Source of the DNA: Chitinophagales bacterium
GTDB lineage: Bacteria; Bacteroidota; Bacteroidia; Chitinophagales; CAIOSU01
Reading direction: 5' to 3'
NCBI GenBank assembly: GCA_018401955.1
Contig: JAGYJT010000004.1
Location: 1 to 64,000, forward strand
DNA length: 64,000 nt
Part shown: piece by piece, positions 17,001 to 25,867 of the stretch
Layout of the letters: each line of letters starts with the position of its first letter
Position numbering within the stretch: position 1 is the first letter of the stretch
Program-made: the position numbers and the translations under genes
Notes under the pieces: model-generated
Told to the model about the DNA's origin: nothing
Database searches by the model: none
What the model saw: the letters and a program-made list of their open reading frames with translations, nothing else

Positions 17001-17322
17001 TAATTAATCGTTAACAAATTTTCCCGTTGCTATATTACAGTATTCTTTCCACTTATTCCACAATATGTTCTCTTTTAAAGCTAAAAAATATAAAAATGCA
17101 GCTTTTTCGGGTTCGATATTATTACTATGCGTAATGTACATACTAGTATTTGCTATGTATTAAGTATAAATAATTAAGTGGAAAAAGTTAGCATATTAAA
17201 ATAGGTATAGTTTTAATGCGTTTGTGCATTATCAATAGAATTGGGCGGCTTTTGGGGCAATAATCTTGATATTGCCATAGTTTATGGCAACTCATCGGTG
17301 CAAATAAAAAGTATATATTGCT
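17001..17322. other. AT-rich gene-free stretch
   Basis: 322 bases between two minus-strand genes. It has no open frame of interest, no clear hairpin and no repeat. It presumably holds the promoter of the 70-residue gene and the 3' end of the kinase transcript. Confidence 0.5.
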
Positions 17323-18369
17323 TTAAGCCTTTTTAAGCGTAAACCCGAAGGTAGAACCCACGCCAACTGTGCTGCGCACATTAATGGTTTGGTGGTGCGC
17401 TTCTACAATGTGCTTAACTATTGATAAGCCAAGGCCTGTGCCACCTTGGTCGCGCGCCCTACTTTTATCAACTCTGTAAAACCGTTCGAATAACCTGGGC
17501 AGGTGTTCTTCGGCCATACCGATACCATCGTCGGTAATCTCAATCAGCACATTGTCGTGCATATCATATATACCTACAGAGGTAGTGCCCTGCTGTTTGC
17601 CATATTTAATTGAGTTAGAGGTAAGGTTGGTTAGCACCTGCCTTACCCTTTCCCTGTCTGCCATTACGTTAATTGTTTTTGGCGAGTCTTCTTTAAACAG
17701 CAGCGAGATGTCTTTTAGGTCTGCCTGCATTTCCAGGTTTTCAAAAACCTCCTTCATTAGCTTTACAAAATCAAACTTTCTAATGTCGAGGCTTAGTGCA
17801 TTGGTCTCCAGCTGGCTTATGGTTTCAAGGTCTTCTACAATAGCGCTCAGCCTATCAAGGTTTTGGCTGGCTTTGTATAAGTAGCTTTTGTTTATCTTCT
17901 CATCATACAGGCCGCCATCAATAAGGGTGTGTATGTAGCCTTGGATGTTAAAGATGGGGGTTTTAAGCTCATGCGAAACGTTGCCAATAAACTCTTTGCG
18001 GTAACTGTCAGAGCTTTTCAATTTTTCAATTTCTTGGGTTTGGCGTTTAGTCCAATCCACTACCTCACGCTCCACGTTTGATAGAATGTCTTCATTTATT
18101 CTTAGGGGCATCTGCGTAGCGTTTTTGGGTGCCTTTAAGTTGTTAATGGTTTTATAAACAACCTTTACCCGCCTGTAGATAAACTTTTCGAGTAGAAAGC
18201 TTAGCAAAAAATAGCCTGTAACAAAGTTGACCAACGGAAGACCCAATACCACCCAAAACGGCAATTGTAAGCCTGCTATACGGGTAAGGCCATACAGTAC
18301 AAGCAAAAGCATAAAGGATAAGCTACCGGTAACGGTAAATACCAAATCGCGGGGTGAAAGGTTCTTCAT
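17323..18369 (-). CDS. PhoR-like sensor histidine kinase
   Basis: 348 residues. Two N-terminal membrane helices (about 9-30 and 38-62) have almost no periplasmic loop between them. A linker follows, then the dimerisation domain with NVSHELKTP (phospho-acceptor H133) and a HATPase domain with N-box NLTSNSIKYG, DDGIGM and GTGLGLSIVKHIVEAH. The lack of a sensory loop fits PhoR-type kinases, which read the state of a transporter. The start codon follows directly on the stop of the regulator gene, so the pair is translated together. Confidence 0.92.
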   Translation of the reverse strand: MKNLSPRDLVFTVTGSLSFMLLLVLYGLTRIAGLQLPFWVVLGLPLVNFVTGYFLLSFLLEKFIYRRVKVVYKTINNLKAPKNATQMPLRINEDILSNVEREVVDWTKRQTQEIEKLKSSDSYRKEFIGNVSHELKTPIFNIQGYIHTLIDGGLYDEKINKSYLYKASQNLDRLSAIVEDLETISQLETNALSLDIRKFDFVKLMKEVFENLEMQADLKDISLLFKEDSPKTINVMADRERVRQVLTNLTSNSIKYGKQQGTTSVGIYDMHDNVLIEITDDGIGMAEEHLPRLFERFYRVDKSRARDQGGTGLGLSIVKHIVEAHHQTINVRSTVGVGSTFGFTLKKA

Positions 18370-19047
18370 CTATACATCGAATTTGTACCCGATGCCTTTG
18401 ATGGTTTTAAACTGATCGTCGCCAATTTTTTCACGGAGTTTTCTGATGTGTACATCTATGGTACGGTCGCCAACAATTATATCGTTGCCCCATATTTTGC
18501 TCATAATCTCTTTGCGAGAGAACACTTTACCGGGCTTAGATGCTAGCAAACTTAATAGTTCAAACTCTTTTTTGGGTAAGCTCAATTTCTCACCATCTTT
18601 ATACACTAGGTATTTTTCTCGGTCAATTTCTATGGAGCCAAGGCTTACGTTTTCCTCTTGTACCTCGCTACCAAAGCGGCGCATTAAGGCCTTCATGCGG
18701 CTAATAAGCACTCGTGGCTTAATGGGCTTGGTTATATAGTCATCAGCACCAACATCAAAACCCGCTATTTGAGAGTAGTCCTCATTTCGCGCGGTTAAAA
18801 ACGCAATGAGTGTGTTCTTAAACTCGGGTATGTTGCGCAACTCTCGGCAGGTTTCAATGCCATCAAGCTCAGGCATCATAATATCCAACAAAATCATTTG
18901 CGGGTGGTGTGCCTTTGCCTTGGTAATAGCTTCGCGGCCATTTTCTGCTAGTATTATCTCGTAGCCTTCACGCTCTAAGTTATACTGCAAAAACTCCAAG
19001 ATATCTGGCTCGTCGTCGGCAATCAGGATTTTTATCTTATCAGACAT
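18370..19047 (-). CDS. OmpR/PhoB-family response regulator
   Basis: 225 residues. Receiver domain with acidic pair D11/D12, phospho-site D55 (LLDIMMPE) and KPIKP. The C-terminal winged helix has GDRTIDVHIRKLREKIGDD and ends FKTIKGIGYKFDV. It is cognate to the kinase downstream. It is divergent from the beta-helix lipoprotein gene, and the 195-base gap between them has 11-bp-spaced GTTAAA direct repeats, the layout bound by this family. Confidence 0.95.
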   Translation of the reverse strand: MSDKIKILIADDEPDILEFLQYNLEREGYEIILAENGREAITKAKAHHPQMILLDIMMPELDGIETCRELRNIPEFKNTLIAFLTARNEDYSQIAGFDVGADDYITKPIKPRVLISRMKALMRRFGSEVQEENVSLGSIEIDREKYLVYKDGEKLSLPKKEFELLSLLASKPGKVFSRKEIMSKIWGNDIIVGDRTIDVHIRKLREKIGDDQFKTIKGIGYKFDV

Positions 19048-19100
19048 GACTGTTAATTTTATGCAAAGCTAAAGTTGCACTCTTTGTCCATTGTTGCGCC

Positions 19101-19136
19101 AATGTTAAAGATACGTTAAAATGGACACTATTAACA
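19101..19136. promoter_or_regulatory. Candidate binding site for the OmpR/PhoB-type regulator
   Basis: GTTAAA at 19104-19109 and again at 19115-19120 form a direct repeat with an exact 11-bp step, followed by an opposed TTAACA at 19131-19136. OmpR-family regulators bind such one-turn-spaced half-sites as dimers. The position between the regulator and the lipoprotein-receptor genes would allow autoregulation as well as control of the uptake pair. Confidence 0.4.
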
Positions 19137-19242
19137 TTCGTTTTGGTAAAACAAACTTAATAAACCAGTCATTTCAGGTTAAGACTAACTGTGTTGTTTT
19201 GCATCGAGTTTTGAAACAGACAAAAACCTAAACCCAAACACA

Positions 19243-20493
19243 ATGTTTAAAAATCTTTCCCTTTTCCGTATGTTGCTTATGTTGCTAGCAACTTCAGTTA
19301 TTGTTTCTTCTTGCGACAAAGAAGATGATGACGATGATGATGAAAACCCACAAACTTCTACTGTAGTATTGCAAGGTGAGTACACTACTGACCGCCAATT
19401 GAGCAGCGATACTATTTATGAAATGAGAGGTTATGTAGTATTTACAGGTGGTGCTACCCTTAGCATTGAGCCAGGTACTATTATTAAAGCTGCTACTGGT
19501 ACTGGTACTGATGCCACTGTATTGGTAATTGCTCGTGGTTCAAAAATTGAAGCTGTAGGTAATGCTAATAATCCTATCATCTTTACCTCAGTAGAAGATA
19601 ACATTGCCCTTGGTCAAAAATTTGGTACTAACCTTGGTAAAGACGATATCTCTCTATGGGGTGGTGTAATTATATTGGGTAGTGCTAAAATATCTGCTCA
19701 AGACGGTGACACCGAAACTCAAATTGAAGGTTTGCCAGCAAACTCTACTTTTGGTTTATATGGTGGTAATAATGACGCTGACGATTCTGGCGAATTGCGC
19801 TATGTTTCTATCCGTCACACTGGTACTTCAATTGCTCCTGATAATGAGTTGCAGGGTCTTACCATGGGCGGTGTTGGTAACACTACCCAAATAAATTACA
19901 TTGAGAGCTATGCTAGTTTTGATGATGGAATCGAGATTTTTGGTGGTAGTGTAAATGTAAACCACCTAGTTGTAGCTTATGCTAACGACGATGCAGTTGA
20001 TTTGGATATGAGCTACTCTGGTACTATCGACAACTTTTATGTAATACATGAAGGTGGTAGCGCTGGTAACTCTGGCTTTGAGTTTGATGGCCCTGAAGGT
20101 ACTTCAAACCGTGGTGGTAAATATACCGTAACCAATGGTACCGTGAAAAAAGTTGGTGGTAATGGCCGTGCAGCTACATTGAAAAGTGCATCACAAGGTA
20201 CTATCAACAACTGTGCTTTTATTGGTTTCAGCGAGTGGGTTACTGTTGAAGGTGGCGATGCTAACAGCAACTACCTAGCAGGTGATTTGGAAATTACCAA
20301 TTGTCAATTTGTAACATCTGCCCTTACTGGTGTTGTAGTTTCAAATGGCAGCACTGCTGATTCATTGGCTATTGAGGCACTATTTGTATTGCCTGCCGCT
20401 GGTAATACTGCGGTTACTACCCCAACAGTTGGTGCTACTATCAATGCATTTTCTGGCTGGACTTTGGCTGGTGAGCAAGGTTTAATTGACTAA
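19243..20493 (+). CDS. Surface lipoprotein, right-handed beta-helix type
   Basis: 416 residues. The signal sequence ends in lipobox VSSC (Cys near residue 24), followed by an acidic linker KEDDDDDDE, which resembles export signals that place lipoproteins on the surface in Bacteroidota. The body has short repeating beta-strand turns rich in G, N, D and T (GGATLSIEPGTIIKA, GGVIILGSAKISA, GSVNVNHLVVAYANDDAVDLD), typical of parallel beta-helix proteins. Together with the TonB receptor gene after it, it looks like a lipoprotein/receptor uptake pair without SusD homology. No catalytic residues can be assigned. Confidence 0.8.
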   Translation: MFKNLSLFRMLLMLLATSVIVSSCDKEDDDDDDENPQTSTVVLQGEYTTDRQLSSDTIYEMRGYVVFTGGATLSIEPGTIIKAATGTGTDATVLVIARGSKIEAVGNANNPIIFTSVEDNIALGQKFGTNLGKDDISLWGGVIILGSAKISAQDGDTETQIEGLPANSTFGLYGGNNDADDSGELRYVSIRHTGTSIAPDNELQGLTMGGVGNTTQINYIESYASFDDGIEIFGGSVNVNHLVVAYANDDAVDLDMSYSGTIDNFYVIHEGGSAGNSGFEFDGPEGTSNRGGKYTVTNGTVKKVGGNGRAATLKSASQGTINNCAFIGFSEWVTVEGGDANSNYLAGDLEITNCQFVTSALTGVVVSNGSTADSLAIEALFVLPAAGNTAVTTPTVGATINAFSGWTLAGEQGLID

Positions 20494-20530
20494 TTCAACT
20501 TGTATTACTTTTTGCTACTAAAATCGTTTG

Positions 20531-20563
20531 CCCTCCCGGTCACTACCCGGGAGGGTACTTTTT
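20531..20563 (+). terminator. Intercistronic hairpin/terminator before the TonB receptor
   Basis: A 9-bp GC-rich stem ccctcccgg / ccgggaggg with a 7-base loop and a T-run (tactttttaaa) lies between the lipoprotein stop and the receptor ATG, only about 12 bases before the latter. Partial termination here would give more lipoprotein than receptor. Confidence 0.75.
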
Positions 20564-20575
20564 AAAACTACTGTA

Positions 20576-23407
20576 ATGAAAAACATTTGCTTACTACTGT
20601 TGCTATTGGCAACAACCTTTGGCATCGCTACTGCACAAGGAACCAACGGAACCATTCGCGGAACCGTGATTGACGACAAAACCGGAGAAACCCTTATTGG
20701 CGTTACCGTATTAATTGAAGGTACCGCTACCGGTACCATTACCGATTTGGATGGAGCTTACAACTTACCAGCACCAGCCGGCACCCACACTTTGGTATTT
20801 TCTTACATTAGTTACGCTACAAAGAAAGTAACCGAGGTAACCGTAAAAGCGGGCGAAGTAACCGTAATTGACCTGCGCATGGCGGGCAATACTGAAGAGA
20901 TTAGCGAGGTAACTATCTCAGCAGAGCGCACCAGAAACACCGATAATGCGCTACTTACCGTGCAGAAAAACTCTATGGTGGTGTTGGATGGCATTTCGTC
21001 GCAGAGCATCAGTAAGGCTGGCGATAGTGATGCCGCCGAAGCTTTAAAGCGCGTACCTGGGGTATCAATTGAAGGGGGCAAATATATGTATGTGCGCGGC
21101 CTTGGCGATAGGTATACTAAAACCATGCTGAACGGCATGGATATACCAGGCCTTGACCCAGACCGTAACACGGTGCAGATGGACGTTTTCCCGACCAATC
21201 TGGTGGATAATATCATAGTTTACAAAACCTTCTCTCCCGACCTGCCAGGTGACTTTACAGGGGGTGTGGTTGATATTAGCACCAAAAGTTTTCAAGATAG
21301 AAAGCAGTTTGACATAGGTGGTGGTTTTGGTGTTAACACAGCTACTACTTTTGACAATAACTTTATTCTATACAAGGGCGGCAAGCTTGATTGGCTTGGT
21401 ATGGATGATGGAACCCGCAGTTTGCCATACGACTTTAGCAAAACCATTGACGAATCGTATGAAATTAGGCGCAACCCTGAGCTTGAGGAAATTGTTCGCA
21501 GTTTTCCTACCACTTTGGGCGTAACAAAAACTAGGGCATTGCCCAACCAAAACTATTTTGTAAGCTTTGGTAACCAATATAATCGCAAGGGCAAAACATT
21601 TGGATTTAATACCGGCTTTACTTACCGCAATAATTTCCAGTTTTATGAAAAGGCTGAGTATGGCGAATATATACACGATGCCGACCCAGCTGATTTGGAA
21701 TTAGACAAAGAAAACTATCGCCAATCTTCGGGCCCATTGGGCATAAACAATGTTACTTGGAGTGGCTTACTAGCCGGTGCATACAAAACGGCTAAGAGTA
21801 AATATACCGCACAGCTTTTCCATACCCAAAATGGTGAGAGCGCAGGTAGTTTTAGAGACCAGTTTGATGGCGTAAACCAAATAAATACTATACTTCATGT
21901 ATTGAGCTACAATCAGCGCTCTATTACCAACTTTTTGCTTACAGGCAAACATCAGTTTAATAAGCTGGAAATGGAGTGGAAAAACTCCCTTTCGTACTCA
22001 AACTTAAAAGACCCTGACCTACGCATCATGCAGTTTAGGGTAATAAACAACGATACCGTACTTGAAGCAGGTGGTAGCGCAAGCGCTGCACGCTTGTACC
22101 GAAATTTGCATGAGATAACAGAGAACTTTAGAATGGACTTTACCCTACCTTTTAAACAATGGGGTGGTTTGGCATCTAAGTTAAAGTTTGGCGTATACGA
22201 TACCTATAAAACCCGCAGCTTTGAGTCATACAGGGTGCGCATGGTTAACAATGGATTGCAAATTGAGGGTGGCCCTGACTTTTTATTGGCAGAAGAGAAC
22301 ATCTGGAACCCGGAGAACCGTGGAGGTACCTATATAACTGGTAACCAAGACCTCTCAAATACCTTTGATGCTTGGATGAACGTAGCAGCGGTATATGTAA
22401 TGAACGAATTGCCGTTGCACCCTAAACTTAATGTGGTATATGGTTTGCGCGTTGAAAAGGCTGACCTTTTCTTTACAGGGCAAAAGCAGCAAGTATTTAA
22501 TCCTGAAACCGATAAGTTTGACAACGAACGGGTGTTGAACGAGATAGATTTCTTACCTGCGCTAAATATGGTATACACGGCGGTAGAAAACATGAATATC
22601 CGCTTTTCATACTCTCGTACGGTAGCTAGGCCTACATTTAAAGAGAAGTCTTTGGCACAAATTGTTGATCCAATCTCGGAGATTACTTTTATTGGGAACA
22701 TTGGCCTAGAGCAAACCAACATTGATAACCTTGACCTTAGGTGGGAATACTTTTTTGGCCTAGGAGAAATGATTTCGGCCAGTGCGTTTTTCAAAAACTT
22801 TAACAACCCTATTGAGGTGGTTATTTTCTCAGATGTGGCCCCTAGGGACTTTACCCCGCGCAACGTTAACAATGCCAAGGCTTATGGTTTGGAGGTAGAA
22901 ATACGCAAGAATTTTAAGTTTGTACATTCTAAATTAGAGCCTCTTGTAATTAGCCTCAACGCATCTTGGATAAAATCGGTAACGGAGCTAAGCGAAGCAG
23001 AAATTGAAGGCCGTAACAAATGGGTAAAAGATGGCTATAGCATCCCTACCAAGCGTGCCATGTATGGCCAGTCGCCTTACCTTATTAATGCTAACATCAG
23101 CTACAATGCCGAAAAGTTGGGCCTAACTGCCACGTTAGCATACAACGTACAAGGCAAGCGCTTGGTAGTTGTGGGTGGTGGTAGAGCACCCGATGTATAT
23201 GAGATGCCGTTCAATAGTTTGAATTTCAAACTATCAGAGGTGTTTGGTAAAAAAGATCAGTTTAGGGTTAGTGTACAGGCAGAGAATATACTAGGCGATG
23301 ACTTACTAAAACAATACGAAACGTATTATGGTGCTGAGCCTGCTATTTTTCAAAGATTGTTACCTGGCAGAGGTTTCTCAGTTGGGTTTACTTACTCTAT
23401 AAATTAA
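20576..23407 (+). CDS. TonB-dependent outer-membrane receptor
   Basis: 943 residues from the ATG at 20576; codons upstream lie in the hairpin. Signal peptide MKNICLLLLLLATTFGIATAQ, then a carboxypeptidase-regulatory-like domain (GTIRGTVIDDKTGETLIGVTV, about residues 24-105), and a plug domain (DAAEALKRVPGVSIEGGKYMYVRGLGDRY, VDNIIVYKTFSPDLPGDFTGGVVDI). A 22-strand-type barrel ends in a C-terminal aromatic strand (GFSVGFTYSIN). It lacks the FRAP/NPxL boxes of haem receptors. Proximity to a PhoBR-like system suggests a phosphorus-containing substrate, but that is inference. A terminator follows after a small inverted repeat. Confidence 0.93.
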   Translation: MKNICLLLLLLATTFGIATAQGTNGTIRGTVIDDKTGETLIGVTVLIEGTATGTITDLDGAYNLPAPAGTHTLVFSYISYATKKVTEVTVKAGEVTVIDLRMAGNTEEISEVTISAERTRNTDNALLTVQKNSMVVLDGISSQSISKAGDSDAAEALKRVPGVSIEGGKYMYVRGLGDRYTKTMLNGMDIPGLDPDRNTVQMDVFPTNLVDNIIVYKTFSPDLPGDFTGGVVDISTKSFQDRKQFDIGGGFGVNTATTFDNNFILYKGGKLDWLGMDDGTRSLPYDFSKTIDESYEIRRNPELEEIVRSFPTTLGVTKTRALPNQNYFVSFGNQYNRKGKTFGFNTGFTYRNNFQFYEKAEYGEYIHDADPADLELDKENYRQSSGPLGINNVTWSGLLAGAYKTAKSKYTAQLFHTQNGESAGSFRDQFDGVNQINTILHVLSYNQRSITNFLLTGKHQFNKLEMEWKNSLSYSNLKDPDLRIMQFRVINNDTVLEAGGSASAARLYRNLHEITENFRMDFTLPFKQWGGLASKLKFGVYDTYKTRSFESYRVRMVNNGLQIEGGPDFLLAEENIWNPENRGGTYITGNQDLSNTFDAWMNVAAVYVMNELPLHPKLNVVYGLRVEKADLFFTGQKQQVFNPETDKFDNERVLNEIDFLPALNMVYTAVENMNIRFSYSRTVARPTFKEKSLAQIVDPISEITFIGNIGLEQTNIDNLDLRWEYFFGLGEMISASAFFKNFNNPIEVVIFSDVAPRDFTPRNVNNAKAYGLEVEIRKNFKFVHSKLEPLVISLNASWIKSVTELSEAEIEGRNKWVKDGYSIPTKRAMYGQSPYLINANISYNAEKLGLTATLAYNVQGKRLVVVGGGRAPDVYEMPFNSLNFKLSEVFGKKDQFRVSVQAENILGDDLLKQYETYYGAEPAIFQRLLPGRGFSVGFTYSIN

Positions 23408-23408
23408 A

Positions 23409-23470
23409 GCATCAAGTATCAAGAAATCTAACTCAAAAGATACCCTGTAAGGGTTTTGATATTTGATGTT
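23409..23470. repeat. Inverted heptamer-period repeat (ATCAAGT type)
   Basis: catcaag tatcaag aaatc on the left (23409-23430) and gggttttgatatttgatgtt on the right (23451-23470) can pair, with ccctgtaaggg as the inner stem. It lies just after the TonB receptor stop. Confidence 0.65.
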
Positions 23471-23499
23471 AAAAAGTCTACAGTAGTAGTAGCAAGAGT

Positions 23500-23539
23500 G
23501 GCGCCTAAGGATGTAGTGGTCTTTAGGCGCTTTTTTATT
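23500..23539 (+). terminator. Rho-independent terminator of the TonB receptor gene
   Basis: Stem gcgcctaa / ttaggcgc with a loop of about 14 bases and a tail of six T. Confidence 0.85.
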
Positions 23540-23921
23540 TACCGGCCAATAGCTGCATCCATATTAAGCGGTCAAACCATACCTCGTTGCGGGTAATCAA
23601 GCCATTTTGTATTTCTACAATGTCCAATCCGGTTTCCTCAAGTGTTTTGTTGCCCACCGGTATATGGGCTTTCCATTTTAGGGTAAATCCCTTTTGAGTG
23701 GGCATCACCTCCACTGCATTCCAAACCCAATTAGGGTTGGCGGCCAGTAGTTTTTCAAAGTAGGGTTTCATTTTATCTTTACCTTGCAGGCCTTCTCTTT
23801 TGGCCGGGTCGGCATATAAGGCTTCATCGGCATAAAATTCAAGTAGCTCATTTGGTCTATTGCCAGTCCAGGCGCTCAGCCATTGTTGGGCAAATTGCTC
23901 TAGTTTATATTGGGTATCCAT
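23535..23921 (-). CDS. SnoaL-like / NTF2-fold protein
   Basis: 128 residues. Sequence pattern fits SnoaL-like proteins: FAQQWLSAWTGNRPNELLEFYADEALYADP, GLQGKDKMKPYFEKLLAANPNWVW, and the strand-rich end TGLDIVEIQNGLITRNEVWFDR. These small cone-shaped proteins bind hydrophobic ligands or act as isomerases or cyclases; no specific substrate can be read. It is convergent with the TonB receptor gene. Confidence 0.85.
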   Translation of the reverse strand: MDTQYKLEQFAQQWLSAWTGNRPNELLEFYADEALYADPAKREGLQGKDKMKPYFEKLLAANPNWVWNAVEVMPTQKGFTLKWKAHIPVGNKTLEETGLDIVEIQNGLITRNEVWFDRLIWMQLLAGK

Positions 23922-23931
23922 TTCCGCAATT

Positions 23932-23970
23932 TAATAAAAAAGCCCCGCTTAGCAACTGCTAAGCGGGGCT
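23932..23970 (-). terminator. Terminator of the beta-barrel gene
   Basis: A 14-bp perfect stem agccccgcttagca / tgctaagcggggct with a very short loop. The A-run at 23934-23940 becomes the U-tail on the minus strand. Confidence 0.9.
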
Positions 23971-23990
23971 GTGAGTTTTATTGTACAGCT

Positions 23991-24725
23991 TTACAATCCG
24001 TTGATGGAGATACCTACGGTGTAAGAGTGTATACCACTTGGCCCAGATTCTTTGAACACGGTACCTATATTGTAAAAACCAAATACATTGAATGCCCCGT
24101 AGCCAATACGAAAAGTTGGCCCATAACGGAAACGTTGCAAATCAACATAATTTTTCACTTTTTCCACCCTTGGCTTGTCGTTAGCGGTGGTATATTTAAG
24201 TTTGGTATGGCTATCAAATAACACACCTGCTTTAAAACCTACAGCCAACTTAAAGCTTTTGTTATGTTTGTTGGGTTTTGCACGGTAGCGAAGCTCAACG
24301 GGCAAATCAATAAAAGAGGTAACCAGTTTATGCTTTTTAACGTCATCCTCTGCAACACCGTATGCTGTGCTGAAGTTTTGGAAGGTAGTACCAACGGTAT
24401 CCTCTACGAGACCCCTGCTGGTAAATACATTGCTTATGCCAAAACCTAAGCCAGGGGCAACACTAAAGCGAGATTTCTTAAGTATGATGTCGTACATGAA
24501 ATAGAAGCCATAACTACGGCTAAACCATTTTACATCAGTCACTTTACCATCAGCCTGGTTCCAGTTGTCAAAACCTACCTCAACCACAATACGATCGCGG
24601 CTGCCGGTTTGGGCAACTTTCTCTTTTTCCTTTTTCGGATTTTCGGTTCCTGTTGAATCAGGTTGTTGGGCGTATGCGCCTAGTACTAAGATGTTGAATA
24701 TTAGCAACAGTAAGAAACGTTTCAT
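23991..24725 (-). CDS. Outer-membrane beta-barrel protein
   Basis: 244 residues. Signal peptide MKRFLLLLIFNILVLGAYAQ, then a charged linker (GTENPKKEKEKVAQTGSRD). The following strands alternate hydrophobic and polar residues (RIVVEVGFDNW, SYGFYFMYDIIL, FSVAPGLGFGISNVF, FIDLPVELRYRAK, FKLAVGFKAGVLF, YGPTFRIGYGAFNVFGFYNI, SYTVGISINGL). This fits the PorT/OMP_b-brl family of 8-10-strand barrels. The phrase FIDLPVELRY is typical of these. The ligand or role is unknown. Confidence 0.85.
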   Translation of the reverse strand: MKRFLLLLIFNILVLGAYAQQPDSTGTENPKKEKEKVAQTGSRDRIVVEVGFDNWNQADGKVTDVKWFSRSYGFYFMYDIILKKSRFSVAPGLGFGISNVFTSRGLVEDTVGTTFQNFSTAYGVAEDDVKKHKLVTSFIDLPVELRYRAKPNKHNKSFKLAVGFKAGVLFDSHTKLKYTTANDKPRVEKVKNYVDLQRFRYGPTFRIGYGAFNVFGFYNIGTVFKESGPSGIHSYTVGISINGL

Positions 24726-24826
24726 TTATGAGAGGTTTTTCCTTAATGCCAAAAATAGGACTTTATAGCAGAATAAGGGAATAACGCTTCTTTTTATTAA
24801 AGATTATCTAACGATCGGGATAATAA

Positions 24827-25273
24827 TTACAGTTGTTTAACTGCTACGTTAAGTTCTTGCACCAATTGCGTAAGGTCTTTGTTTAGCTGCATCATCAGCG
24901 TTGGCATGTTTTCTTCAATAGTAACGCCTAAACAATGACTTTCAATTCGCTCTATCAGCTCAGCTAAGGGCACATCACCCATCATTTTTACTGATGATTT
25001 CATGCGGTGCACGCTTGCCTTTAGTAGCGTTAGGTTCTCGTTTTTATGATAAACTATAGCTTGTTTTAATAGTACAGGTGCATCATTCACAAACATTTGT
25101 ATGATTTCTTTGATAAATTCTGTATCGTCTCCAGACAAGTCACGCAAATATTGCAAATCATAACGGTTAGGCCCTTCCTTCCTTCCCCGTGTTGTTGCAC
25201 TTTGCCTTACCATGTTGTTTTTTCCCTCCAGCATATGGTGATTTTTGTGTGCACCCTTTATTACGTTTTTCAA
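24827..25273 (-). CDS. Hpt (histidine phosphotransfer) domain protein
   Basis: 148 residues. A basic N-terminal tail of about 35 residues precedes one Hpt domain: LRDLSGDDTEFIKEIIQMFVNDAPVLLKQ and the phospho-acceptor motif HRMKSS with H89. The domain accepts phosphate from a hybrid kinase and passes it to a receiver; no partner is encoded nearby, the PhoR/PhoB-like pair being of the orthodox type. Several Met codons (residues 1, 14, 21) could be the start. Confidence 0.85.
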   Translation of the reverse strand: MKNVIKGAHKNHHMLEGKNNMVRQSATTRGRKEGPNRYDLQYLRDLSGDDTEFIKEIIQMFVNDAPVLLKQAIVYHKNENLTLLKASVHRMKSSVKMMGDVPLAELIERIESHCLGVTIEENMPTLMMQLNKDLTQLVQELNVAVKQL

Positions 25274-25867
25274 CCTAGTTTGTTTCGCGAATGAAGCATT
25301 TATTATAAATTTTTACTCTTTTTGTGTAGGGTTACCTTTAAGTTAAGTAAAACTAAAGTTGTTGCCCACTTTTTGTTTGTTAAACGCAATGTTGCGTGCT
25401 GTAAATATCAATGTGCTTAAAGCACAGTGTTTTATGTAATAAACCGATGCTTAAGTGAATAATAACATCTTTACTTTAAGTGCCTCCGATAATGAGTTTG
25501 TAGACATTTTGGCGGGGTAAATATTTTTTATTTGCAAGTGAACAGTGAGAGGTGCTTTTAGGTATTAATGGTGAGCTAACGAACCAACTTGTTGCGGGCT
25601 TAGTTGACAGGGTTCAATGGTTAATAAAAGTGGTTTTGGCTACTAATGAGCTAGGTGAAAGCGCTTAGTTTTGGTAAAGCTATAATTAGTTAATATTGCA
25701 AAACGAAATGCCTTAAACCATTACACAATAGTATATATGCAATGCGCTGCTTGAATTTTGTTAAATGACGTTATGAGCAAACTAAAATTGAGGCAGTGTC
25801 GTTAAGTTTAGGTGTACGGCCAATTAGTTTTATCTTTAAGGCTAATACCACATAAAATAAGTTGTAA
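25274..25867. other. 594-base AT-rich gene-free stretch
   Basis: No open frame above about 17 codons, no heptamer repeat and no strong terminator. A small palindrome gtgctt-aa-agcac is near 25412. TATCTTTA about 35 bases before the next gene resembles a weak -7 box. It may contain an untranslated leader or a small RNA, but I see no direct support. Confidence 0.4.

Noticed and set aside
22330-22878. 182-codon minus-strand frame within the TonB receptor gene
   Set aside because: It is antisense to conserved barrel-coding sequence and its own product looks random.
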